64,000 nt of DNA from Branchiostoma floridae (lineage: Eukaryota > Chordata > Leptocardii > Amphioxiformes > Branchiostomatidae). The stretch's first letter is position 1. Every line of letters starts with the position of its first letter. This document shows positions 12,801 through 22,901 of the stretch, piece by piece. The notes beneath the pieces were generated by a model. The model was given only the letters and a program-made list of their open reading frames with translations. It had not been told where the DNA came from and did not search any database. Location: NCBI RefSeq assembly GCF_000003815.2, contig NC_049982.1:5485105-5549104 (forward strand), written 5' to 3'. The position numbers and the translations under genes were made by a program.

Positions 12801-15800
12801 TGAAAGTCTATCTTTCACGGCAGCTTCTGGAGAAGAAGAGGACCGAGTCTGTGGCTGACCGCGCCGAGGACCTCGAGTGCCTCTGTCAGATAATGCGCAC
12901 CTGTGGACGTCGCCTTGATCATGACAAAGCAAAGGTGAGAGGCTCGTTTAACAACTTGTAAGGGAGGGATTCTATAGAACAAGGGTTATCTGAGAAAACA
13001 ATAGCCTTCATCATGACAAAGAAAAGGGTGTGGAACTGTTAATTATGATGAACCAGTTGGAAGTGATTTTTCTGAGGAATGGATTGTATGATAAAAATGG
13101 GACAAAATTGTTGTTTTCTTCCCTCCCTGGGGCTCAGACAGCTATCATGGTAATTTCACGGAAATTTTATCTGTCAAAGCGACCATCCTCTGACCTGTTA
13201 TCCTGCACTAATTAGATACAGGTCCAGTACCAGTACATTAGGGATCCGGTATTTTGGACCTGTACCTAGTTGACTGTACCGGTACTGTACACTTGGTACA
13301 CTGCTCGAGTTTGAAGTAATCCTTGTTCCTCCCTCCTCCAGTCCCTGATGGACCAGTACTTTGACAGAATGCGGACGATGGCGGGCAGCACGGAGCTCCC
13401 GTCGCGGATCCGGTTCATGCTCGAGGACTGCATCGAACTGCGGGGCAACAATTGGGCCCCTCGCAAGATCGCCTTAGACCAGGGGCCACGGACCATTCAG
13501 CAGGTCCGGGAGGCCGCGGCGAAGGTATCGGGCAGGGTTGGTCTTCATTTAGTGTTACAAACGAGCACTTCCGTAATGTTACAAATGAGCACCTCTGTAA
13601 TGTTACAAACAAGCACCTCCGTAATGTTACAAACAAGCACCTCTGTAATGTTAAAAGCACTTCGGCACCGTTGAAGAATCTAGTGATCATTTAAACATTG
13701 GAGCAGATAATGTTGAATTTGAAGCACCTCTGTAATGTTAAAGCACCACGGCTAAGGTATCGGGCAGGGTTGGTCTTCATTTATTGTTACAAACGAGCAC
13801 CTTCTTAATGTTGAAGCACTTCACACTGTTGAATCTAGTGAGAAAAGGGGAGAATAAAACATCAATACTAGTATCAAGACTAAGCACTATGCTATTTTAT
13901 ATGAGTGGTTAGATCTATAATGTTTCCAAGATAATACACAGGATAGAAGGTGAACAGCAATTGCTTTTGTCAGAAATGATATCATTTCCTGATTTGAGTG
14001 TGTTCCTCTCATCCTGCAGGTGCATGGAGTGTACTACCCTCCCCCTGAGTACGGGCGTCGCCATCAGGGGAAGGACTTCTTCGGCGGCTCCATGAAGCAG
14101 ATCCGTGCCCAGCGGGACATGGTCGGGCTCGGGGATGTCTTCGGGGGTCCCCAGGGGATCATAGGTACGCAGGGTGTTGATAGTAGAAGAGTTAGCGGCA
14201 CACGACAAGAAAATAGTTTGCCCAATGATTCTGCAAGTCGCTTTTGGCAGTCATACGGGCTTAAATCACTGCTTCCTTTCAATCACCGCTTGACTGTTAG
14301 GGATTGGCCAATTTAGTATACCACCGAGCCCTGTCCAATTTAGTGAAAAAATGCACTTTACTCTGATGTTATTTCATGTATTTTGTATTTCTCTGCCAAG
14401 GTCAGCCCTTTGTAATAACCTTGGCTAGTTGGGTGACCTTGACTGCCTGTAATGCCAGCCGAACTAATAAATGAATACTTGTACTCTGAATCTGATACAA
14501 GACTCGCCATACCCCCAGTGATCAACAATTTCAATCAAAAGTCTTTGACAATGTGATGCTTGCTTTAAATTGTGACAAGACACCAAAACCTGAAGGTAAA
14601 AAGGCAGCCAAAAGTGTTAGTATCAGGTTGACAGTGTGATGGCCTTGATGACATTTCTAAGTATTGAGAAGTTGCTGACATGTTTTATCTTTCCCCAGGG
14701 GATGCTGGGATAGGGACTGGGCCCGGCGTCATCCAAGACAACCACGATGACTTCCCTGCCATCAACTGGCAGCGTAACGGCAACATGAGGAACCAGCAGA
14801 ACACAGGTACGCACAAACAAACAAACAAACAAACATGTAGGAATTAATGGGTTTCACAGACCTTCAGTGATAGACACAGCTTTACATACTGGCATCTATG
14901 AGACCGAATGACTTGAACAATGTCTTTCAAATGACTCACATTTGAACAAAAAACAATTCCCAGCTTCAGTACTGAAGTAAGATTGTCAATAAAAGAAGCT
15001 CCTGCATGTAACAATATGATTATTTTTTAAATTCCTTATAGGGAAGATTAAATTGTTTAACACCTCTGCTTTGGGTTGATAGCCTTAGAATGTGTTTTTA
15101 TGGCTGTTTCATAATGTTCATCTATTGTAATTTCCTGTACTTCTGACGTAGGGTTAAGCTTCAGGGAATGAATACAAATAGGCATCTTAAAGGGAAGATT
15201 GTTTTGTTTAACACCTCTGCTTTGGGTTGATGTCTTGTTATGTTTCTTAATGTCTATCTATTGTAATATCTTGTACTTCTGACTTATGATAAAGCTTCAG
15301 AGAAAGAGTACGATAGTAGTGAGGGTGAAGCGCTGGTTATGATGACTACCATGCTAATTCTGAGTGGCTGTGAACGTCACTTCAGGTTGTCATGTGGACG
15401 ACCTCCAGTGCGTGCGGCCCCCTTGAGAATGTTTCATTTGGTCTGATGCCAGCCATCTTCACTATCTCACAAAACTGGCTACATGGATGAACAGTTTATA
15501 GCTTGTCTATACTCTGGTGTACCCCTGAAAGTTTCTCTCCATTAGATGCGTATGTTTTCCCAAATTATCATGGAAGCTCATCATAGTACAATGCTTAACT
15601 TTCTTCCAACAGTGTTATGCATGGATTAAATTTTCAACGACCACGGTCGCCTTCTAAAAGATCATTACTGATGAAGGTGACAGTTGTCTTTGAAAATTTG
15701 ATCAGTGTATACCTTTGCGTTGGAAGAAAATTTAGTACTGTAACATTTGTATGAATCTGATTCCTTGTAACCAGAGGACAGAGTCCCTAGTGTCAGACTT

Positions 15801-18800
15801 GTCTGATGTCCGTGCTGTTCTGTTCTGTGTGTTGTATGTTAGCAGTGGCTGCTGCTGCTCCCCATTTTCATGACAACTGGTCATTCCCAGAACTGTCCCC
15901 ACCCCGGCCAGCTATCCCTCCTGTTCAGCAAGGTCTGGAGCATCAACTCTCTCCTCTTACAACTTTTCAGCAAGATTCTCTGTACTTTTTTCTCTGTTTA
16001 TTGTCTGTTTTGTGTCCTCTAGGGCTGGGTATTGGTACAGCGTACCGGTGCAAAACCGGTTTTTCTTATTGGACCGGTCCAGAAAAACCGGACCTAAAAA
16101 AATTAGGTGGACCGGATGTTGGACCGATTAGAAAATTAACAGATTATTCTATCAGCCATTCACTCGTTTTGGCGCTTGCAGGTGGAAGAAAATAACAAGA
16201 GTGAAGTAGAGTAGAGTTTATAGTAATTTCTACCAAGTTTTACAGCCAATCTTACAGGTGCAGTTAGCGTTGTAGGATTTTAAAACGTTAGTGTAAGCCT
16301 CATACTCCACCAAACAAATTTCTATGTAGTGAAATGGACCATTAGTATGAGTCATGCTGAATCAGGTCCAGGTTCAGGTCTGGACCTGGACCTGATCCTT
16401 TGGACCTGAACCGGACCTGGACCTGAATTTTCTGTACCGGTACCCAGCCCTAGTGTCCTCTTTATTTCCTGGATTATTTTTTTGCATTTTGATGTTTTTT
16501 TCTATGGTGTCATTGTGATCTTTTAAACAAGCTATTATGTCTTGTGTTTTTTCTTTCTACTTAATTCTGTACAGCATTGTCTATGTTATCTGATTGTGTT
16601 TTCCCATATCCACTTACCCCTGTATTTGTTCACCATTTTTGTTTTGGCTCCTCTTTTCTTTCATGCATCAGCACTTAGTTTATACAATGTTACATACATT
16701 TCCTATTTGATGTCGTTATCATCATGGCCACTTCAGTTAACGATGATACATTTTTCAACAAATGACTCTTGGTTTAAACCTGCCTTCTATCTCTCCCTGC
16801 CTGCCAGGTTATAACCAGTTTGGGGGCGGTGGGAACCAGAGACAGGAGGGCGGTTATAACCAGTACCAGCAGCGCAACACCAACCAGCAGCAGCAGAACA
16901 GCCTCCCACCTCGGTAAGTAACAACCCTGCTCCATGACTTTGTCTTGTTTCCTATAGGGCTGTCTAAAATTTGTCTTCATCTCTTTTGCAAATCAGTTCA
17001 TAGCATATAAACCCTGCACTTCAACAGATCACAACATTTGTTTTCCTAGGCCTTTCCAGGATGTCAAACCATCATCCATATACAGAGTAATATTGACCAA
17101 AATCACAGCATCACAAAGGACTCTTTTATGATAGTTGGTTGTCATTGCTTGCCTCTTCTGGGTCATTTTGTGTACAAGTTTAATATTAGTACGCTTGTAA
17201 CAATCTATGGATTATGCACTTGAGTAGCAAAATTCATTTTACACAATCATGACCTTACCAAAGGGATATGCTAAAGGTCATGGATAGTGTGTGGGGAGAT
17301 ATATGCTATTCATTGCTTCTTCTGAATGCATTGTGGCCTGTTTGTTTGAACCTTTATTTATTCATGTAAAAGTTTGAAGATGCCACCTGGAGTTTACATG
17401 CTGTATTCTTATTTTGCTGAATACTGAAGTTCAATGTTTTTTTCCCTCCCACAGTTTTATGAAGAAGAACCAGTTTAACTCGGGGGAGATCAGCCTTCGC
17501 CCCACCAAGGACTCCATGGTCTTCAAGCCCCAGGGGGGGTTCATGCCCCCCAGCAGCAAGCCCTCTCAGGGCACACCCCCCTCCGGCTCTCCAACCCCCA
17601 TCATGATGCAACCCCCCACCATACCCATCCAACAAGCCAAGTCCTCCGGAGACAGGGGCAAGAAGGACAAGAAACAGCCTCCACCTTCCAAGGAGGACCT
17701 CAAGAAGTTAACCGTGAGTTTGTTACCAAGAATGGAATCTTTTTATTTATTAGCAATTTGGCTACTAGTGGCATACAGCCAGGCCTGCCCAACTAGCCAG
17801 TGACTATTATGAAAAGCTAGCCATGTGAGCAGCATCAAAATATTACCAGCGCAAGGCTTTTCTTAAGGCTCTCATTTTATTGGAATTTTACATTTTTGTA
17901 ACTCCTGGCTCTATCATTACAGACATATGCATGGTTGCTTTAAAGGAAATTTTTGTGCAACTGCTGTCTGAAATCTCTCTACTAGTGTTTAGTTATTTTT
18001 CATTCTATAATGATACTAATAGTCCTTTTAACAGTACAGGTGTGGTACTTGGAGACGGTCTTTAGGCCTTAATTTTACAATTTTTTGCCCTTGCCAGTAA
18101 TAGTTTGTTTGTCCTTGGTGTCTCTGACAACTTGTGTACATATGAAAACCTTAGCGCACCTTTTTGACCAATATATTGTGCTTCAAAGACTTTCAGGGAT
18201 AAATAATTGTTCTGTTTTCCACAGGAGGAGATGCTCACGGAGTATCTGAACACCAAGACCGTAGACGAAGCCGTTCGGAGCGTGCGCGACATGCGCGCTC
18301 CAAAGAAGCACCTTCCGGAACTAACAAGTAACCTGATGACGTACGCGCTCAACAAGGAGGACAGCGACCGCGAGGCCATCAGCGACCTCATCGCTGCCCT
18401 CAAGAAGGAGGGCGTCATTTCTTCTGAACATTTCATCGAGGTAGGATCAGTGTGTAAATAGCTAGAATTTTTATGTCAAACTGAGAATATAGAGTATGTT
18501 ACCAGACAGAAGCCTTTGTACAGTATTTCTTGAGAAAGCAACGATTGATTCCTCAGCTTTGTTTTAAGAGAATTTTTGTGATTTTACATTTAACATTTAA
18601 CAACACAAATACTTTCATAGTCAGACCAGTCTTCATGTATAGACCTTGGAAGAAGATCTGAAAACAAGACCTCAGGGTTTGATTCAGGACTGTCCTTTTG
18701 TCTTGGGATGGAAATTTGCTTGTTGATTGCCCATCAAGAAATTGGACTTGAGTTATATGAAATTGATGAAAATTTGTGATGTCAGGGATTTGAGGATATC

Positions 18801-21800
18801 TTCCAGCAGTTTCTTACCTGCATTACTTGTGATTTCTGGTGTTTGAAGGTCTCACTCAGCAGTTTTTTTACCTGTACATTTTGGGGTGATTTCAGGGGTT
18901 TGAGGGTCTCCTGCAGCAGTTGTCTGACCTGGAGAATGACATCCCTCTGATCAAGTCCTACACCGCTGCCTACGCCGCACGCGCCGTGAAGGACGACCTC
19001 GTGCCACTCACCGATGTTGCACAGGTAACTTCTGTGTTCTTAGATCTCAGCTTTCACTCATCACTATTTCATTCCAATGGGAATTACTATTGTTTTGGGC
19101 TTGTATGTTTATGTTTCTGTGATTCCCAATATCAACTGTTTTGTGTGAAAGGTAATTTGTCAGTTAAATTTTATATACAAGCCACTTTAGAAATGGGGTG
19201 CTTTTAACTGTCCACTCTGGCATTTTTGGGACACATCAAAGGTTTGTCTAAATTCATGAGTAATATTTGATGTCCCCTTCACTCCCCCAGCCCATGGAGA
19301 ATGGAGCACACTACCCCCTGTTCCTGCAGCTCCTCAATATTTAATATCTCCTCTCCCCTCCCCAGCCCATGGAGAATGGAGCACACTACCCCCTGTTCCT
19401 GCAGCTCCTCAATATTTAATATCTCCTTTCCCCTCCCCAGCCCATGGAGAATGGAGCACACTACCCCCTGTTCCTGCAGCTGCACAATATTTAATATCTC
19501 CTCTCCCCTCCCCAGCCCATGGAGAATGGAGCACACTACCCCCTGTTCCTGCAGCTCCTCAATATTTAATATCTCCTTTCCCCTCCCCAGCCCATGGAGA
19601 ATGGAGCACACTACCCCCTGTTCCTGCAGCTCCTCAATATTTAATATCTCCTTTCCCCTCCCCAGCCCATAGAGAATGGAGCACACTACCCCCTGTTCCT
19701 GCAGCTCCTCAATATTTAATATCTCCTCTCCCCTCCCCAGCCCATGGAGAATGGAGCACACAATATTTAATATTTCCTCCCCCCTCCCCCCAGCCCATGG
19801 AGAATGGAGCACACTACCCCCTGTTCCTACAGCTCCACAATATTTAATAACTCCTCTTCCCCCTCCCCAGCCCATTGAGAATGGAGCACACTACCCCCTG
19901 TTCCTACAGCTCCACAATATTTAATAACTCCTCTTCCCCCTCCCCAGCCCATGGAGAATGGAGCACACTACCCCCTGTTCCTGCTGGTTCTGCAGCAGCT
20001 CCACAAACTGGCTGGCCGCGACCAGCTGGTCTCCGTCTTCACCGACAGCAAGATCAACATGGTCAAGATGCTGCCAGGTAGGGCTGGTTTACCTAAACTA
20101 GATCAACATGGTCAAGATGCTGCCAGGTAGGAACTGGTTTACCTTGCTAACTCCCAAACTAGGCACCAGAGTGTGCAAAGTTTTTGTTCAGGTCATTTTC
20201 TTTGTTTCCATGTCTTTACTTTTCCATGTAATCTTCACTGACAGCAAGATGAACGTGGTCAAGATGTTGCCAGGTAGGCAATGGTTTACCTTTGCAGCAC
20301 CCAAACTAGGCAGCGGAGTATGCAAAGTTTTAAGGCCATGTAGTTCCTTACCTTATGTTTACTTTTCCTTGTGATATTATGATGTAAGGACTCAAGGCTG
20401 AGAAGACTGGTGGAATAAGAGAACTTAAAGCTATCTAGAGAAGATGTCTTTACTGTTTTTGTTGTTGAGGGGTTTATCCTACAAGAATTTGAGGTGATAT
20501 CTTAATACTTATGTCCATTACAATTACAAAAGACTGAAATGTTTAATTGTCTTGCTCTTTTTTATTTTCCAGAAATTGACCAAAACAAGGAGAAGATGAT
20601 GGGTATCCTGGAGGGGAAGGGCCTGAGTTTCCTGTTCCCTCTGCTGCGCATGCAGGCTGAGCTGTGGAAGGCCCTGCAGGCCGACCCCACGCCGGCAGCC
20701 ATCTACAAGTGGATCAAGGACAACGTGGAGGCACGGCTGCACACAGACCCAGGCTTCGTCAATGTGCTCATGTCAAGGTGCGGGGAACTTCAGTAGTCTT
20801 TTGTTGAGAATGCAAGCTATGCAATTATTCTTTTTCGTTGTTATGTGCTTAGCTGTGGGCTCAATGTGCTCATGTCAAGGTGTGGGGACTGCTGAATCAG
20901 TAGTCTTTTGGTTGAGAATGCAAGCTCTGCAATCTTTCTTTTTCGTTGTTATGTGCTCAGCCTCACTAGTCTGTGGGCTCAACGTGCTCATGTCAAGGTG
21001 TGGGGACTACTGAATCAGTAGTCTTTTGTTGAGAATGCAAGCTCTTTGACCATTCTTCCTTGTTATTGCGTGCGTAATCTCACTAGTCTGTGAGCTTATG
21101 GTACGTATATGTAAGATGCACGCAAGACTTGCTCATGTCAAGGTGCGAGGCCTCTTGTTAAGAATGCAAGCTCTGCAATATCTTGTTATTGTGTGCTTAA
21201 TCTCATTAGGTGAGGGCTCATGGTAGGTATATGTATTATGTAGAATGCATACAAGACCATAACGTTTGATCCACGCACACACCAGGAAGTATTCTACAGT
21301 CTGTTTGATACGACCCTGTCCGAGGCACATTCTTAGGCAAAGCTAGGTACACATTTTCCTGTGAGGTGAGGAGTTCCACAAACCATCCGGAGTAAAGCAG
21401 CTAGAAGAGTATTTTCAGTCTGAGTTTATCTCCAAGTCAACAGATTGAATCCATGACCCCTCATTCTGGGCAAAACACTCGAATCATAATACCATTATAC
21501 TATAGCAAGAGTTGATTGCTAACGACTAAACCACTGATCTCCCCCTGCAGCATTCTTAAGTATGTGACGCAGGAGTCGACCCTGGGCGAGGACGTTGACC
21601 CCGCGGTGACCCCTGGGAAGGACCTGGTGGAGAAGGAGAAGGACCTGATCGACCGGCTAAAACCGGTTCTGCAGCGCTTCCTGCACGACCACGTGGGCCT
21701 GCAAGTCAGCGCGCTGTACGCGCTGCAGGTCCACTGCTTCAACAATGGCTTCCCTAAAGGTAGGGTGACTTGGAAGTATGACATAGAAAGGGTTTGTTTA

Positions 21801-22901
21801 GTTTGTCTAAAATTTAATAGTACTGATTTTCATTAGCCAAATTTCAAAAGGATGACCATTAGCCAGGTCCACTGCTTCAACAATAACATATCAATCAATC
21901 GCTCGCTTGCATAGGGAGACGGGAAATGTAGACTTTCAGTTTTAGTTGTTTAGCCTGAAAGTTGCAAAAGTGATAGGGTGGTGTCATTGAAAATTCAGCT
22001 ATGTTCCAAAGAAAAGACCAGACCTAAGACTCCTTGCTCCTTTTGGAGCAATTTTATTCTAACGATTCCCTTAGGATCCCAATGATAGCTTCTCCTAGGC
22101 TGTTGTGTAGGCCTTTTTATTTTGGTACCTACTTCAATGCAGTGAGTGAAAAAGTATCCGATTTATGCTAGCTTTACTACATGGTTCTAACATTATACTA
22201 CTTAGTACAGTGAGAGCAAAATTAGCCATCTCTACTACATCGTGGTTCTAACACTGCCCCCCTCCCCACACCAGGTATGCTGTTATACATGTTCATGATT
22301 GTTGTAACACTGCCCCCCTCCCCACGCCAGGTATGCTGTTGCGCATGTTCATGATGATGTACGACCTTGAGATCACGGAGGAGGACGCTTTCTTCCGCTG
22401 GAAGGAGGACATCAATGACGAGTTCCCTGGCAAGGGCAAGGCTCTCTTCCAGGTCAGTAGCAGGGCTCTTCTAGAAAAAATAGTTCATAGTACAGGAGGT
22501 AGTGTGGGATGATGTCGACTAACTCTTCCCTCTTCCATTACTATTGTTATTTTGCAACAAAAGGTTATTTAAGTTAAAATGGTAAAATACCAAATTTGGA
22601 AAACCGATTATACTTCAGTACTGTAGAAAATTTCAAATTTCTAACACAAGTAGACAAACCTTCCATCGTAAAACAAAACAAAGTTGAATTTGTCTAATGA
22701 TAGTAAGTTTTATTTTGTTTCAGTTAACTCATCTGTCCAACATGTTTTTTTGTGTGATCTATACCTAGTCCTGTGTGACAATAACAGTCTCCATCCATTC
22801 ATTCGTTCCTACATTCATTAATGTTACTGCAGGTCAACACCTGGCTTCAGTGGCTGGAGACTGCAGAAGAGGATGAGTCAGAAGAAGAAGACGACGACTA
22901 G
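6818..22901 (+). CDS. EIF4G2: Eukaryotic translation initiation factor 4 gamma 2 (DAP5/p97/NAT1), 20 coding exons
   Basis: Exons: 6818-6918, 7446-7556, 10551-10653, 10984-11097, 11503-11569, 11973-12065, 12393-12451, 12824-12934, 13342-13524, 14020-14164, 14699-14806, 16808-16913, 17455-17713, 18225-18440, 18896-19024, 19948-20077, 20573-20777, 21551-21759, 22331-22452, 22833-22901. All junctions are AG/GT and all phases agree, giving about 879 residues (vertebrate DAP5 is about 907). Domains: MIF4G from about residue 65 (ILNKLTPDRFDKLFLELLNV), a Gln/Gly/Pro-rich linker (about 365-510), MA3 from about 521 (EEMLTEYLNTKTVDEAVRSV), and a W2/AA-box domain (about 680-879) ending in an acidic tail. 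DAP5 lacks the eIF4E-binding region of eIF4G and drives cap-independent or alternative initiation through eIF4A and eIF3. The first exon is the uncertain part: no in-frame AUG exists, and the GTG at 6818 is my best start. Introns hold many duplicated splice junctions. Confidence 0.95.
6840..7030 (+). repeat. Duplicated N-terminal exon segment of EIF4G2 (110-bp period)
   Basis: The exon segment 6844-6918 is repeated at about 6951-7028 with few differences. Both copies end in ACAGCCAG followed by GT (GTTTGT in copy 1, GTACAG in copy 2). Both leave the same phase, so either can splice to 7446. Copy 1 is in frame with the upstream ASRRSAGGGS sequence. A (GTTT)n microsatellite lies between the copies. 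Confidence 0.7.
9144..9493. mobile_element. Candidate MITE, terminal inverted repeats CAGGGCTCGAA / TTCGAGCCATG
   Basis: The ends at 9144 (CAGGGCTCGAA) and about 9484-9493 (TTCGAGCCATG) are inverted relative to each other. The interior is rich in GGTGCACC palindromes. AGCTG flanks both ends, which may be a short target duplication. There is no transposase ORF. The ends resemble those of hAT-type non-autonomous elements, but this is a weak assignment. Confidence 0.45.
11594..11877. mobile_element. Candidate MITE, inverted ends GTCATGGTTGGACAAG / CTTATCCAACCTTGAC
   Basis: Two 16-base ends, inverted with two mismatches, bound about 280 bases inside an EIF4G2 intron. Inner similarity (ACTTGCCC and related words) repeats on both sides. 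No coding capacity and no clear target duplication were seen. Confidence 0.5.
12100..12252 (+). mobile_element. Possible retroposon 3' tail (LINE/SINE-like) ending in AATAAATGAATAAATAAA
   Basis: A unique-looking body of about 120 bases ends in short tandem AATA/AATGA repeats, as 3' tails of L2/CR1-like retroposons often do. A similar tail occurs at 14460-14476. Only the tail structure supports this. Confidence 0.3.
13553..13660 (+). repeat. 24-bp minisatellite next to an EIF4G2 donor site
   Basis: Four to five tandem copies of a unit close to GAGCACCTCTGTAATGTTAC plus AAAC lie just after the donor at 13525. The unit is 24 bases, so it reads through in other frames and creates false ORFs on both strands. 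Confidence 0.85.
13742..13811 (+). repeat. Intronic copy of an EIF4G2 exon end and donor
   Basis: CTAAGGTATCGGGCAGGGTT and the next 40 bases repeat the true junction at 13521-13570. The last exon bases, donor GTATCG and adjoining intron sequence are all copied. It is about 230 bases downstream of the genuine donor. Confidence 0.8.
15042..15320 (+). repeat. Diverged direct duplication, about 140-bp unit
   Basis: GGGAAGATT ... AACACCTCTGCTTTGGGTTG at about 15041 recurs at about 15192. Both copies continue similarly through TCTATTGTAAT and TTGTACTTCTGAC to AAGCTTCAG. It lies within an EIF4G2 intron with no coding sign. Confidence 0.7.
16020..16452. mobile_element. hAT-type MITE with 8-bp target duplication
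   Basis: The ends TAGGGCTGGGTA and TACCCAGCCCTA are perfect inverts. They are flanked by the direct repeat GTGTCCTC (16012-16019 and 16453-16460). The interior is full of ACCGGT/GGACCTGG palindromic words and has no transposase. The 8-bp duplication and end sequence fit a non-autonomous hAT element in an EIF4G2 intron. Confidence 0.85.
19291..19947 (+). repeat. Array of nine decoy splice acceptors copied from an EIF4G2 exon start (75-bp unit)
   Basis: Copies start at 19291, 19366, 19441, 19516, 19591, 19666, 19741 (internally deleted), 19794 and 19871; the real exon starts at 19948. Each unit is a C/T-rich tract plus CAG, then an exon-like CCCATGGAGAATGGAGCACA segment. In the real exon frame, most units read PMENGAHYPLFLQLL- or Q-LHNI and then hit TAA. 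Unit length is 75, so other frames stay open and give false ORFs of 80-200 residues. Confidence 0.95.
20051..20280 (+). repeat. Duplicated exon end and donor of EIF4G2 (three copies)
   Basis: The true exon end at 20077 (CAAGATGCTGCCAG then GTAGGG) is followed by copies with their own donors at about 20126 (GTAGGA) and 20272 (GTAGGC). Each copy also carries the following intron words TGGTTTACC. The third copy extends further into the exon (CTTCACTGACAGCAAGATGA). Confidence 0.9.
20757..21150 (+). repeat. Duplicated exon end and donor of EIF4G2 (four copies)
   Basis: The real junction at 20777 (AATGTGCTCATGTCAAG then GTGCGG) recurs with donors near 20880, 20998 and 21145. Each copy brings about 100 bases of intron (GTAGTCTTTTG, GAGAATGCAAGCTCTGCAAT). 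It is a tandem array that starts inside the exon. Confidence 0.9.
22252..22355 (+). repeat. Duplicated acceptor and exon start of EIF4G2
   Basis: AACACTGCCCCCCTCCCCAC-A/G-CCAG followed by GTATGCTGTT occurs twice. The decoy exon start is 22275 and the true one is 22331. The spacing of 56 bases is not a multiple of three, so using the decoy would shift the frame. Confidence 0.9.

Noticed and set aside
19279-19924. Long repeat-rich ORFs on both strands (up to 198 codons)
   Set aside because: They come from the 75-bp decoy-acceptor array, whose unit length is divisible by three; the real gene reads only the last copy.
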